Shown: positions 18,654 through 29,028, counted from the first letter of the stretch. The stretch: 64,000 nucleotides of DNA from Streptomyces graminofaciens (GCF_030294945.1 NZ_AP018448.1:1922001-1986000); one strand, 5' to 3'. The notes: generated by a model from the letters alone, not told the origin. Numbers and translations: made by a program.

Positions 18654-20951
18654 GTGGGACAGCCGGTCCGCTCTGCGGCGTACCTGGATCCGGAATCATC
18701 CGTGGAAGCGAGGATCGAGGATCTGCTGTCACGGATGACCCTGCCGGAGAAGGTCGGGCAGCTGCTGATGCTCGACGCACAACACGGGGACCTGGCCGAC
18801 ATCGTGTCGGCCAAACTCGCCGGATCGGTCCTGCACGTGTCTCCCGACCTGATGCCGCAGGCCATGGAACTGGCCGGGCGGACACGGCTCGGCATTCCGT
18901 TGCTGACAGCCGACGACGGCATCCACGGCCACTCGTTCTGGCCGGGCGCCACCATCTTCCCGACACAGCTGGCCATGGCCTGCACGTGGGACCCCTCCTT
19001 GCTCCACCGGGTGGCACGCGCGGCCGCGACCGAGATCGCGGCGACCGGAATCCACGGGACGTTCTCCCCGGTGCTGTGCATCACCCGGGACCTGCGCTGG
19101 GGCCGGATCAACGAGACGTTCGGCGAGGACCCGTTCCTGATCGGTGAACTCGGGGCGGCAATGGTGCGCGGCTATCAGGGCGAGGGCCTCAGCGACCCGA
19201 CCGCCGTGCTGGCGTACGCCAAGCACTTCGCGGGCTACTCCGAAACCATGGGCGGGCGCGACGCGAGCGAAGCCGATCTCAGCCCGCGCAAGCTGCGCTC
19301 GTGGTTCCTGCCCCCGTTCGAGCAGGCGGCCCGGGCCGGCTGCCGCGGCTTCATGCTCGGGTACCAGTCGATCGACGGCGTGCCCATCACCGCGAATCAG
19401 TGGCTGATCAACGATGTGCTCAAGGGCGAGTGGGGCTTCACCGGGACGCTGGTGACCGACTGGGACAACGTCGGCCGGATGGTCTACGACCAGCGAACCT
19501 GCGCCGACCACGTCGAGGCGGCGGCGGTCGCCGTCAACTCCGGGAACGACCTCATCATGGCCACGCCGGCGTTCTTCGAGGGCGCGCAGGAGGCGGTCGC
19601 CCGCGGCCTGGTCGAGGAGAAGCAGATCGATGACGCGGTGCGGCGGGTTCTGCGGCTGAAGTTCGAGCTGGGACTCTTCGAGGACCCCCGCACCCCCGAC
19701 CCCGAACGGCAGGCGCAGGTGATCGGCTGCCGCACCCACGCCGACCTCAACCTCGAAACAGCCCGCCGTTCCCTGGTGTTGCTGCGCAACGAGGGCGTCC
19801 TGCCCCTCGAAGGCGGGCTGACCTCGGACGGAACCGGCCGCGCCGGGGGCCAGGGCACCCCGCGGACGATCGCGGTCATCGGCCCCAACGCCGACAGCCC
19901 GGAAGCCATGCTCGGCGACTGGGCGGGCGCCACCGGCCAGGTCCCGTGGATGCCCGAAGGCCATCCCCGCGAGACGGTGGAGACGGTGCTCGACGGCCTT
20001 CGCGCCGTCGCACCCGCCGACTGGACCGTCACGCACGCCCGCGGAGCCGACATCGCAAGCCCCGCCCATGCCCCCGAGTGGTCCACCGGGCCCGACGGCC
20101 AGCCATTGCCGCCCGTTTTCACCCCCGCCCCGGTCGACCAGGCGCAGCTTCGGGAGGCTGTCGCCGCAGCAGAGGCCGCCGACTACGCCGTCGTGGTCGT
20201 CGGGGACACCATCGCCCTCACGGGTGAGACGCGCTCGACGGCCACGCTCGACCTTCAAGGCAGCCAGATCGCTCTGCTGGACGCGGTCGCCGCCACCGGC
20301 ACCCCTGTGATCGTCGTACTGGTCCAATCGAAGCCGAGCACCCTCCCGGAGTCGGCACTGAACGCGGCAGCACTCATCGAGGCGTTCAACCCGGGCATGC
20401 GCGGTGGCCGCGCGATCGCCGAACTCCTCCTCGGACTCGTCGAACCCAGCGGCCGGCTCCCGGTCTCCTTCGCCCGCCACGTCGGACAGCAACCGGTCTT
20501 CTACAACCAGGTGCGAGGCCAGCACGGGGAGCGCTACGCGGACCTCACCCAAGACCCCTTGTTCGCGTTCGGCGAGGGCCTCACCTACACCACCGTCACC
20601 TACTCCGACCTCGTCGTGCACGACCCGGACGTCCCCGCCGACGGCACCGTCGACGCCACGGTGCGCCTCACCAACAGCGGCAGCCGTCCGGCCCTGGAAA
20701 CGGTCCAGGCGTACATCAGCGACCTGACCACCAGCGTCACCTGGGCCGAGCAGGAGCTGAAGGGTTTCACCCAGGTCGACATCGCTCCCGGCGAAAGCCT
20801 GGACGTCCGCCTCAGCGTCCCTGCCGCGCAGTGCTCACTCGTCACGGCCGACAACCGCCGCGTGGTCGAAGCAGGTGAGTTCATGCTCCGCGTCGGCCCC
20901 AGCTCACGGCGGGAGAACCAGCTGAGCGCGGGATTCCGCATCCGGACCTGA
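18654..20951 (+). CDS. GH3 beta-glycosidase
   Basis: 765 residues from GTG 18654, which has GGAG at 6 nt; the GTG at 18627 lacks a site. GH3 N-terminal barrel with AYAKHFAGYSE and the nucleophile D269 in LVTDWDN, then the GH3 C-terminal sandwich and a fibronectin type III-like end domain. No signal peptide, so cytoplasmic. It probably hydrolyses imported beta-gluco- or xylo-oligosaccharides; its presence beside fructan enzymes suggests the importer brings in mixed saccharides or that it works with the GH30 enzyme downstream. Confidence 0.9.
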   Translation: MGQPVRSAAYLDPESSVEARIEDLLSRMTLPEKVGQLLMLDAQHGDLADIVSAKLAGSVLHVSPDLMPQAMELAGRTRLGIPLLTADDGIHGHSFWPGATIFPTQLAMACTWDPSLLHRVARAAATEIAATGIHGTFSPVLCITRDLRWGRINETFGEDPFLIGELGAAMVRGYQGEGLSDPTAVLAYAKHFAGYSETMGGRDASEADLSPRKLRSWFLPPFEQAARAGCRGFMLGYQSIDGVPITANQWLINDVLKGEWGFTGTLVTDWDNVGRMVYDQRTCADHVEAAAVAVNSGNDLIMATPAFFEGAQEAVARGLVEEKQIDDAVRRVLRLKFELGLFEDPRTPDPERQAQVIGCRTHADLNLETARRSLVLLRNEGVLPLEGGLTSDGTGRAGGQGTPRTIAVIGPNADSPEAMLGDWAGATGQVPWMPEGHPRETVETVLDGLRAVAPADWTVTHARGADIASPAHAPEWSTGPDGQPLPPVFTPAPVDQAQLREAVAAAEAADYAVVVVGDTIALTGETRSTATLDLQGSQIALLDAVAATGTPVIVVLVQSKPSTLPESALNAAALIEAFNPGMRGGRAIAELLLGLVEPSGRLPVSFARHVGQQPVFYNQVRGQHGERYADLTQDPLFAFGEGLTYTTVTYSDLVVHDPDVPADGTVDATVRLTNSGSRPALETVQAYISDLTTSVTWAEQELKGFTQVDIAPGESLDVRLSVPAAQCSLVTADNRRVVEAGEFMLRVGPSSRRENQLSAGFRIRT

Positions 20952-20975
20952 AGCCCTCAACCGGGCCTGAAGACC

Positions 20976-21025
20976 CCCGCCCCGTCGGCCCGCCGCCCCG
21001 CAAACCAGAGGGCCGGCGGGGCGGG
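20976..21025 (+). terminator. GC-rich 16-bp hairpin between GH3 and GH32 genes
   Basis: 20976-20991 pairs with 21010-21025 (16 bp, one G-T type mismatch) around an 18-nt loop. It lies 24 bp after the GH3 stop and 43 bp before the GH32 start, so it may be a partial terminator or a 3'-end stabiliser within the operon. Confidence 0.6.
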
Positions 21026-21068
21026 ACCCATCCGACCCGGCCGCTCTGACATACGGAAAGGCACGCGT

Positions 21069-22541
21069 GTGTCCACCACACCCCGCGATCCGCACCACCC
21101 GGTCGCGCACCTGCGCCCGCCCCGCAACTGGATCAACGACCCCAACGGGCTGGTCTTCCACGACGGCTACTACCACGTGTGCTACCAGTACAACCCGTCC
21201 GGAGCGACCCACGCGAACATGCACTGGGGCCACTTCCGCAGCCCCGACCTGCTGACCTGGGAGCCGCTGCCGATCGCCCTGTCCCCGAACCCCGATGGCG
21301 TGGACGCCGACGGCTGCTTCTCCGGCAACGCCGTCTCCGACGGCGACCGGCTGGTCGCCTTCTACTCCGCGCACCGCGAGGACCGCTCCTTCCAGCACCA
21401 GCCGGTCACCGCCGCCGTCTCTCGCGACGGCGGCCGCACCTTCACCCCGCGGGGCGAACTGCTCATCCCCGAGCTGCCCGAGGGCTGCACCATGTACCGC
21501 GACCCATACGTCTGGCAGGACGGCGACGGCTGGCGGATGCTGGTCGGCGCCGCCCTCGCGGACGGCCGCGCCGCCGCCCTTCTCTACGACTCACCCGACC
21601 TGGAGAACTGGACCTACCGGGGGCCCTTCGCGGCCCGCCGCCCGGAGCCCATCGGTGGTACCGACCTGTTCACCGGCGAGGGCTGGGAATGCCCCCAATA
21701 CCTCCCGGCAGCCGACAAACCCGGCGCCCTCATCGTCAGCACCTGGACCGAACCCACCGGTCCGCAGAGGGTCGCGGCCCTGATCGGCGAAGAGCACGAC
21801 GGCCAGGTCAAGGCCGGCCCCGCGGTACCTGCCGACCACGGCCCCGACTGCTACGCACCCGCCCTGCTGCGCGCACCTGGAAACCGGTGGCTGCTGTGGG
21901 GCTGGTCATGGGAAGCCCGCGACGAAGCCTGGGCCGTCGCGGACGGATGGGCCGGCGTCCTCACCCTGCCCCGCGAGATCCATGTCCACGACGACGGCAC
22001 ACTGCGCCAGCAGCCCGCCACCGAACTGCTCGCCCTGCGCGGCCGGCACGCCCTTCACGCCGTAGGCGCGACGGACGGCCCGCAGCCGGTGGACCTGGGC
22101 ACCGTGGGTCGCGCCTTCGACCTGACGGCCCGTCTGGAGCCGACCGCCAACGCCGGCCTACGGCTGGTCACCACCCCGGACGGCACCGAGTACCTCGACA
22201 TCCGTCTCGACGCCGACAGGGGTGAACTGGTCGTCGACCGTGACCACGCCTCACTGGACAGCAGAGCCCGCGGCGGCTCCCACCGGATGCCCTGCCCGGC
22301 AGACCGGCCCGTCGACCTGCGCGTGGTCGTCGACCACTCCATCGCCGAAATCTTCCTGATCACCACCGGCCAGGTCCTCACCCTGCGCTTCTACCCCACA
22401 GGGCAGAGCCCGTGGCTACTGCAGGCCCGCACCGCACCGGGCACGCGCCTCGGCTTCGCGGTCGACGCCTGGGAACTGCACCCGCTCGTGATCAAGGAGC
22501 CGAGCACCAGCGCCACGACGTCGGCGCCGACGTCGCCGTAG
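21069..22541 (+). CDS. Intracellular GH32 beta-fructofuranosidase
   Basis: 490 residues starting at GTG 21069. Catalytic motifs are WINDPNG (nucleophile D24), YRDPYV (D145) and GWECPQ (E207), followed by the C-terminal beta-sandwich. No signal peptide, so it should release fructose from imported sucrose or short fructans in the cytosol, complementing the secreted levanase. The acid/base motif reads ECPQ rather than the common ECPD; the catalytic Glu is intact. Confidence 0.9.
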   Translation: MSTTPRDPHHPVAHLRPPRNWINDPNGLVFHDGYYHVCYQYNPSGATHANMHWGHFRSPDLLTWEPLPIALSPNPDGVDADGCFSGNAVSDGDRLVAFYSAHREDRSFQHQPVTAAVSRDGGRTFTPRGELLIPELPEGCTMYRDPYVWQDGDGWRMLVGAALADGRAAALLYDSPDLENWTYRGPFAARRPEPIGGTDLFTGEGWECPQYLPAADKPGALIVSTWTEPTGPQRVAALIGEEHDGQVKAGPAVPADHGPDCYAPALLRAPGNRWLLWGWSWEARDEAWAVADGWAGVLTLPREIHVHDDGTLRQQPATELLALRGRHALHAVGATDGPQPVDLGTVGRAFDLTARLEPTANAGLRLVTTPDGTEYLDIRLDADRGELVVDRDHASLDSRARGGSHRMPCPADRPVDLRVVVDHSIAEIFLITTGQVLTLRFYPTGQSPWLLQARTAPGTRLGFAVDAWELHPLVIKEPSTSATTSAPTSP

Positions 22542-22633
22542 CACCGACTCCAACCGGTCGATCCCCCACCTCGGCAATGCGTCCCACCCCCTCTCCCAAG
22601 TACTGACCAAGCAGGTCCGAAGGAGGATCTTCC

Positions 22634-25570
22634 ATGAGCTCATACGGTCTCGGACGACGCCAGTTCCTGGCCACCGCCGTCGGTGTCGCCGCCGCCTGGA
22701 CCTCGGTTTCCGGGAACGCCATCGCCGCCCCGCAACTGAAGCAGACCGCACGCAGCAATTCCGTCCGTGTGTGGCTGACGGACGTATCGGCCGACAAGTG
22801 GGTCGCCGACCAGGACGACGTGCTGTTCAAGGCGAGGAGAACGGCCAACCCGCTGACGATCAAGATCGACGACAGCGTCAAGTACCAGAAGGTCCACGGC
22901 TTCGGCGCGGCCATGACCGACTCCGCCGCTTGGCTCATCGACAAGCTGTCCCCTGCCGAGCGGACCAAGCTGATGAAGAAGCTGTTCGATCCCTCGAAGG
23001 GAATCGGCCTCAGCCTGCTCCGCTCCCCGATGGGCGCCACGGACTTCAACGCGTCCGGAAGCTACTCCTACAACGACATACCCGTCGGCCAGGCAGACCC
23101 GACGCTGTCCAACTTCTCCATCCAGCATGACGTGCCGTACATCATTCCGGCCCTGCGGCAGGCCCTGTCACTCAACCCGTCCCTCAAGGTCATGGCCAAC
23201 CCGTGGAGCCCACCAGGCTGGATGAAGACCTCCGACTCCATGATCGGAGGCACCCTCAAAAGCGAGTACGTCTCCGCGCTCGCCAACTACTTCGTCAAGT
23301 TCGTGGAAGCCTACGGCGAAGCCGGTGTGCCCATCTCCTACATCTCCCCGCAGAACGAACCCATGGGCACCCCCACCTGGCCCGGAATGTTCCTGTCCGC
23401 GTACCAGGAAGCCGAACTGATCCAGAAGATCGGCAAGGCATTCGAAGCCAACGGAATCTCCACGAAGATCCTTGCCTGGGACCACAACTGGGACGTGCCC
23501 TCGTACCCCGAGACGATCTTCAGCGACCCCGCAGCCTCCAAGTACACCGCGGGAACCGGATGGCACATCTACAGCGGCAACCCGACCTACCAGACGCTGG
23601 TCCACAACGACTACCCGAGCAAGGAAACCTTCATCACGGAAGCCACCGGAGGCGTCTGGCAGGACAGCGACCAGACGGCGTTCACCGAAGCACTGGGTAC
23701 GTGGATCATCAACGGCACGCGCAACTGGGCCAACGGGGTGATGCTGTGGAACATCGCACTCGACCCCGATCGGGGCCCCCTCAACAGCGACACGGCCGGC
23801 ATCCCCATGCTTCGGGGCTTGCTCACCATCGATCCGGCCGACGGGCGAGTGTCCTACAACGTGGACTACCACGCCCTTGCTCACGCCAGTAGGTTCGTCA
23901 AGCCCGGAGCGCGCCGGATCTACTCGAACACCTTCGGGGAAGGCAGCATAGAGAACGTCGCGTTCCAGAACCCGGACGGATCGAAGGTCCTGATCGCGCA
24001 CAACTCGGGAAAGGCGGCGAAAGCCTTCAGCGTCGCGGACGGGACACACTCGTTCGACTACACCCTGAACGCCGGCGACGCCGTCACCTTCACGTACTCC
24101 GGACCCGCGCAGAGCGGCCGCGCCCCCGCAGCGACCAAGGTCTCGGACCCGACACGCGACTTCACCTTCAAGTCGGCATCCGGCCCGGTCACCGTCACGT
24201 ACGACCCGGCACTGCTGCCCTACCAGAACTCCATCCGCACCGGAAACAAGCTGGTCACGTACTCCCTGCCGATCGGAGCTTCCGTCCAGACGACAGGAAG
24301 GGCACTGAGCCGTAGCAAATGGACCGCCACGGCTTCCGCGCAGCCGGACTGGGGTGTGGCCGCGAACGCGATCGACGGCGACATCGACACGAAGTGGAGT
24401 CTCGGGCACGGGCCGACGAGCGGCGACTGGTTCCAGATCGACCTGGGAAACCCCACGAGCTTCAACAAGATCGTCTTCGACACCGGCGTGAACAATTCGT
24501 TCGACTACGTCACGAAGTATCAGATCTACGTTTCGAACGACGGAGTCGATTGGGGCAGCGCGATTGCGAGCGGCAGCGGGGGCATCGGCAAGATAGCCGT
24601 CACGTTGCCGACCCGGACGGCACAGCACATTCGCATCGTCAGTACTGCGGCCTCCGGCTTCTGGTGGGCCATCGGCGACATCGAGGTGTACGGGTCCTCT
24701 CGTGGAACCGGCTCGATCACAGCTCCGACAGCGGTATCGAACGGCCTCCAACTGAAGACCTGGACCAGCAGGAAGGGGGAGCAGGTCACCGTAGTCTTCA
24801 ACGGGACCACCGACCGCAAGAGCTTCAAGATGTCCACCGACGGGTCGTACACCTACACGTTGCCGGGCGGCACCTCGGCGATGTTCACGACCAAGAAGCT
24901 GTCGAGCTTCCCCTCGCCGACCTTCAGCGATCTGAAGCCGGAGCGAGGCATGCCGCGCTCCAAGTTCACGATTGGCGGTTCTGGTTTCGGCGATGCACAG
25001 GGGCTGGGCACGGTGCATTTCGGATCAAGCTATGCCGAAATAGACACCTGGTCGGACACGAGCATCAGCGCCTACGTTCCGAAGGGGCTGCCAGCGGGGA
25101 AGGTCAGGGTTTCCGTGAAGGGAGCCAGCGGAGCGGACGCGGGCGGATCGTCGTTCGACGTCATGGACCCCGGCTCCGCGCTGCCGCGCACAGGCTGGAC
25201 CGCAACGGCCTCGGACGCAAGCCAGTGGGATGCACCCGGAAACATGCTCGACGGAAATCCCGACACTCGCTACAGCTCCGGGACAGGGCAGTACGACGGC
25301 CTGTGGATCCAAGTGGACATGGGGCAGACGCAGACCTTCGACAAGATCGTGCTGGACGTCGGCGCCAGCGTGAGCGACTTCGCGCGGAGCGCGGACGTGC
25401 ACGTGTCCACGGATGGAACCGACTGGACCAAGGTCTCTTCCGTGGCGGACGGCCAGCGAGTCCACCTGATCTCCTTCCCGAAGCAAACAGCTCGCTACAT
25501 CAAGGTCGTCAACACCGGAAATGTCGCGCGTAGCTGGTGGTCAGTCGCGGAGTTCAACGTCTACAACTGA
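22634..25570 (+). CDS. Secreted GH30 glycosidase with two F5/8 type C (CBM32-like) domains
   Basis: 978 residues with a strong ribosome binding site (AAGGAGG). A twin-arginine-like signal (GRRQFLATAVG) precedes a GH30 catalytic domain: acid/base E242 in SPQNEP and nucleophile E336 in TFITEATGG, with WSPPGWMKTS typical of the family. A short beta-sandwich follows, then a discoidin/F5-8C domain (about 545-690), an IPT/TIG-like domain (about 760-850) and a second F5-8C domain (about 850-978). It likely degrades a beta-glucan or similar glycan at the cell surface or outside; the subfamily, and hence beta-1,6-glucanase versus glucosylceramidase activity, cannot be settled by eye. Confidence 0.85.
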   Translation: MSSYGLGRRQFLATAVGVAAAWTSVSGNAIAAPQLKQTARSNSVRVWLTDVSADKWVADQDDVLFKARRTANPLTIKIDDSVKYQKVHGFGAAMTDSAAWLIDKLSPAERTKLMKKLFDPSKGIGLSLLRSPMGATDFNASGSYSYNDIPVGQADPTLSNFSIQHDVPYIIPALRQALSLNPSLKVMANPWSPPGWMKTSDSMIGGTLKSEYVSALANYFVKFVEAYGEAGVPISYISPQNEPMGTPTWPGMFLSAYQEAELIQKIGKAFEANGISTKILAWDHNWDVPSYPETIFSDPAASKYTAGTGWHIYSGNPTYQTLVHNDYPSKETFITEATGGVWQDSDQTAFTEALGTWIINGTRNWANGVMLWNIALDPDRGPLNSDTAGIPMLRGLLTIDPADGRVSYNVDYHALAHASRFVKPGARRIYSNTFGEGSIENVAFQNPDGSKVLIAHNSGKAAKAFSVADGTHSFDYTLNAGDAVTFTYSGPAQSGRAPAATKVSDPTRDFTFKSASGPVTVTYDPALLPYQNSIRTGNKLVTYSLPIGASVQTTGRALSRSKWTATASAQPDWGVAANAIDGDIDTKWSLGHGPTSGDWFQIDLGNPTSFNKIVFDTGVNNSFDYVTKYQIYVSNDGVDWGSAIASGSGGIGKIAVTLPTRTAQHIRIVSTAASGFWWAIGDIEVYGSSRGTGSITAPTAVSNGLQLKTWTSRKGEQVTVVFNGTTDRKSFKMSTDGSYTYTLPGGTSAMFTTKKLSSFPSPTFSDLKPERGMPRSKFTIGGSGFGDAQGLGTVHFGSSYAEIDTWSDTSISAYVPKGLPAGKVRVSVKGASGADAGGSSFDVMDPGSALPRTGWTATASDASQWDAPGNMLDGNPDTRYSSGTGQYDGLWIQVDMGQTQTFDKIVLDVGASVSDFARSADVHVSTDGTDWTKVSSVADGQRVHLISFPKQTARYIKVVNTGNVARSWWSVAEFNVYN

Positions 25571-26514
25571 CCTCGGGCGGCGGTCTCCTCCACCGCCTGG
25601 TAAGCGGCGACCGTCACGGACGGCCGGCCCTTGCCCCGCAAAGGCCGGCATGCCGACGCCTGACGGTGAGGCTTGGCCACGGCATAGCCAGTGGCCTTGA
25701 CTCTCCTCCGTACCGTCACTGTCCGCACCCGACCACCGAGCAACTCGAGGGCATCCCGCCGTCGGGGCAAGGGGACCGGCTCCTCGGCGCGTAGACCGCA
25801 CGCTTCTCACCCTGGTGGTCGTTTGGAGCAGCTAGAGCTAGAGCGCAATGAGGGACGGGCGGACCGCAAGGCCGCCCCCCCCGTCGACGCATGCGGGAGT
25901 CGCGACTGCCGCTTTCGGCCCAGGCCGTTCGGTGGTCCGCAAGAGCACAATCAAGGCCAGCACCCACCACCAACGACTGCGGACGCTCGTCGTCACCGCT
26001 CCGTCCACGGTGAGGAACACTGCGGGGACTGCCCACGAGGGAGCCGTCTGTAAGGGCGGCGCAGCAGTAGCCGAGGATCCTTGCCGACGGTCTCTCCATG
26101 GGGGCCGTCATCAGCATCGACCCCGGCGCCCGACCGCTGCTGGTGGCCCCTTGGTCTACCGCGACCGGCCGGCATGCCGGTGCGTCCTGGCCGACATCCT
26201 GCGGCTCAGCGAGGACGACCTGGGACTGGTCTTGTAGGCATCCCATCCGACAGACATGCGGCACCTGGCACGCCGTCGGGGGCACGGCTCGTGATTCTCA
26301 CCCCTCAGCACCGAGGAGGCCTGGCCTCGGTCGACACCGGCCGGCGTCGACAGGATGGGTCCAAGGCAGCCACTTCCGATTCCCTGCGTCCCATCAGCGT
26401 CCCGACATCCGCCCTCGTCCACCGATCAGACCGTCGGCTCCAGCCCTCGAGAGCAAACGCACGAGGCATGACCCCTGGTCAACGAAGCACCCAAGTGTGG
26501 GCGGGGCCGGTAGA
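25571..26514. other. Gene-poor stretch after the GH30 gene
   Basis: No supported gene. A short GC hairpin (GGCGGT at 25579, ACCGCC at 25592) could end GH30 transcription. The rest holds only short frames on both strands, none of a recognisable family, and probably contains degraded mobile-element sequence. Confidence 0.4.
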
Positions 26515-26766
26515 TCAGCCGGGCAGGGCGAAGCGTTCGTCGGACAGGTTCGGCAGTTTCGCGGGTCTCTTCGGCTTCAGACCCTCCATGCCGCCTTCAC
26601 GCCAGGCCCGGCGCCACTGCTCCACCGAACGCTCGCTCAACCGAAGGTCCTTGGCGATATCCGAAGTCCTGTCACCCCGTGCGAACCTCTGCCCGGCCTC
26701 CAGCCGAATCCCCTCGCGTGCAGCCCGCCGCTCAGCAGCCAGGCCCCCACCATCCGCATACCGCAT
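26515..26766 (-). pseudogene. IS630-family transposase, N-terminal HTH fragment
   Basis: About 83 residues beginning MRYADGGGLAAERRAAREG and containing SDIAKDLRLSERSVEQWRRAW and GMEGLKPKRPAKLPNLSDERFA: the N-terminal helix-turn-helix part of IS630 transposases. It stops right after the LSDERFA motif, with no catalytic domain. The copy at 5.6-6.3 kb lacks exactly this N-terminal part. Confidence 0.75.
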
Positions 26767-27606
26767 AACACCGGCATACCGCAGGGGCCACCCGACGTCA
26801 CCACCCGAAGGCAACCCGAAAAGGTCAGTAACCGAGGAAGCTCAACCGGACCTGACGGTTGGGATTGTCCCTGTTCGTGTCCACCAACCTCCGTTAGGAC
26901 AACCCCAGATTAACTGGGTCGCGCACGCGCGCCAGCGCCGGTGCCGCGGCCTTCCCCTCATGGGCCGGCCGCGGCGGCGGGAGCTGCAGTGAAGTGCACA
27001 GCGAGTCGGGCCGCGTCTGTCGTCGCAATAGCTTGCCCGACGTCCTCTCCGGACACCCGATCAGGAGTCGTAGCGCTTGGTCACCTCGATCGTCGTCCCC
27101 GCAAGCGCCGCTCCCACCAGCGTCTCGGCCCACTCAGCAAGCGGCAGCGGCTTCTCTCCCACAGTCTCGTCGGCGTCAGGTGCAGCGGGAAGGGCACAAC
27201 TGATCACGGTGCTGCCCGTCGCGCTGCTGTGTTCTTCTTACTCTTCGTCGGGATCGTCTGGCTCCCAACGCCCGATCTCGACCTCCCTCGCGCACCAACG
27301 AAGCTGCTGCTCGGGACGCCCAGCCTTGCCCCGCACGGCGCTCCTGCTCTCGTAGTGAGAGATACCCCGCTCGGATCCGTGTCCGAGGGAAGGGCGGCGC
27401 GCTGCCCAGGCTGCCATGGGGCGCCGAGGACCAGGACGTGCCGTAGCCGGGGACAGGCGGAACCGACAGACAGGAGGACCCCGACCCCAGTCTCGCCGGA
27501 TGGCCCCACATCCCGCCCACCTTTGCCGAATGCAAGAATGCGGCCCTTGGGTGGACAAGTGCATCGGCTCTGGGTGGGCACGAGCACTGTTGGAACGGGG
27601 GTAGCC
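26767..27606. other. Stretch with only weak minus-strand coding signal
   Basis: 840 bp without a firmly supported gene. Only the short minus-strand frame at 27061-27417 looks protein-like. Confidence 0.35.
27061..27417 (-). pseudogene. Possible small gene, frame broken by a TAA
   Basis: From ATG 27417 a 59-residue frame ends EIGRWEPDDPDEE at a TAA (27238-27240). The same frame stays protein-like past that stop (LPLAEWAETLVGAALAGTTIEVTKRYDS) until 27061. Either two tiny adjacent genes exist (second start GTG 27207) or one gene of about 118 codons carries a nonsense mutation. No family recognised. Confidence 0.3.
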
Positions 27607-28437
27607 ATGGCGTTGGTTATGTGTCCACTGTGCAGCGACGACGAGGACATCGAGGTGATCCGCACGCTCGACGGCGGACGTCGTCTCGTGAAGCACCGGT
27701 GCGGCTACGAATGGGAGCACAAGGAGCCCACCGTCCCGCAGAGGAGCCCGCTCCGCACCTTCGACGACCTCAAGGCCCGTTTCCCGAAACCCGAGGACGT
27801 CGATCTCGAGCAGTTGGAGCGCGTGGCCCGGCTGAAGGAGCAGTACCTCGCCGTCAAACCGGACTTCGACCCCGACGTGGCGGCCTACTGGTCGAAGTAC
27901 CAGCAGATCTTCTCCCCCGACGGGTTGTGGGCATGCGATCCCAGAGTCCTCAAGGACTTCGCCAACTCCGAGGTCGGAGCCCGCCCCGGCAATCAAGCCA
28001 CCTTCAACTCCGCGTGGAACGACATGGGCGACGCCGCGGCCGTGGAGTCGACCCGCCAGACGATCGAGTACCTCCTGCACGAACCTGACGACGTGCCACT
28101 CGAAGACCGGCTCCAGCACCTGCTGTCCGGCACCAAGCCGTTCGCCATGACCGGTTTCAAGGAGGCCCTCCTCACGAGGGTTCTCTGCGTGATGTACCCC
28201 GACCGGTTCCTGACGATCCTCAAGTACACGACGGAGGCGGGCGGCAAGCGCGAGATCGCGCGAATGGTCTACGGATTGGAACTGCCGGCACCCGAGTCGG
28301 TGAACTGGACCCTCGGCTGGCTCATCCTCTGGAGCAACGACCTCCTGCACGACCTCGTCGGCCAGGGCTTCGCCAACCAGCAGCACGCCGCCGCGTTCCT
28401 GTGGTGGGCCAAGGATCAGGTCGGGGGGCTTCAGTAG
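27607..28437 (+). CDS. Hypothetical protein with N-terminal zinc-ribbon-like motif
   Basis: About 276 residues from ATG 27607. The N-terminus MALVMCPLCSDDEDIEV followed by KHRCGYEWEH can form a metal-binding knuckle (CxxC plus HxC or C...H). The remainder is mostly helical and reminiscent of the uncharacterised N-terminal regions found on some restriction or McrB-like proteins (RFLTILKYTTEAGGKREIA), but this is a faint impression. The frame is open upstream, and GTG codons about 15-20 nt earlier are alternative starts. No function assigned. Confidence 0.65.
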   Translation: MALVMCPLCSDDEDIEVIRTLDGGRRLVKHRCGYEWEHKEPTVPQRSPLRTFDDLKARFPKPEDVDLEQLERVARLKEQYLAVKPDFDPDVAAYWSKYQQIFSPDGLWACDPRVLKDFANSEVGARPGNQATFNSAWNDMGDAAAVESTRQTIEYLLHEPDDVPLEDRLQHLLSGTKPFAMTGFKEALLTRVLCVMYPDRFLTILKYTTEAGGKREIARMVYGLELPAPESVNWTLGWLILWSNDLLHDLVGQGFANQQHAAAFLWWAKDQVGGLQ

Positions 28438-28629
28438 CGTGCGCCCCTCTGCAGGGAAGGTGCGGATCAGGCGGTGAGGCGCGGGGAGGGACCGAGGACG
28501 GGCCCCACCGGCCGTCTCCGGACGGTGAGTACACGGTTCGTCCTCATCTGAGCAGCGGTACAAGATCACCGCTTCTGGCACCTGACCACTCGGTCGCACA
28601 TCGGACGGACGAGAAGCGGGAGCAACGTC

Positions 28630-29028
28630 ATGGACCCACGCGGCGGGAATTACGGACAGCAGGCACGCCCCTTCGCGCCCAGGGCCGTGATCGACGGCGT
28701 GGCACTCACCGAGGCGCAGGAGCAACTGGCATGGGCAGTCCTCGGAGCTGTGTTGGTGGCTGGCTTGCTGCCGTACAGCATCGAGGCGGCCGCGGACGGG
28801 GAGGAGACCGGAGGGGCCCTGGTGCCGGAGGGCCACGGCGCGCTGAGGGTGGTGTGGCAGCAGGACCCGGCGGCCGCTCGCCACCTGCCCGTAGGGCTGC
28901 GCGATGCTCAGCAGGCTGCCATGAACCAGGCGTTGCGCACGATCTTGTCCGCCCATCGGTTCTGGATCGCCGACGGCCCGCTGGGCGAGGCTCCCCTCAT
29001 CCTCGGGCTCACCCGCCCCGACGGGTGA
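28630..29028 (+). CDS. Small hypothetical protein
   Basis: 132 residues; GGGAG precedes the ATG. One amphipathic or weak TM segment (AWAVLGAVLVAGLLPYSIEAA, about residues 34-54) is followed by a soluble C-terminus. No family recognised. The stop codon lies inside a strong terminator hairpin. Confidence 0.55.
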   Translation: MDPRGGNYGQQARPFAPRAVIDGVALTEAQEQLAWAVLGAVLVAGLLPYSIEAAADGEETGGALVPEGHGALRVVWQQDPAAARHLPVGLRDAQQAAMNQALRTILSAHRFWIADGPLGEAPLILGLTRPDG

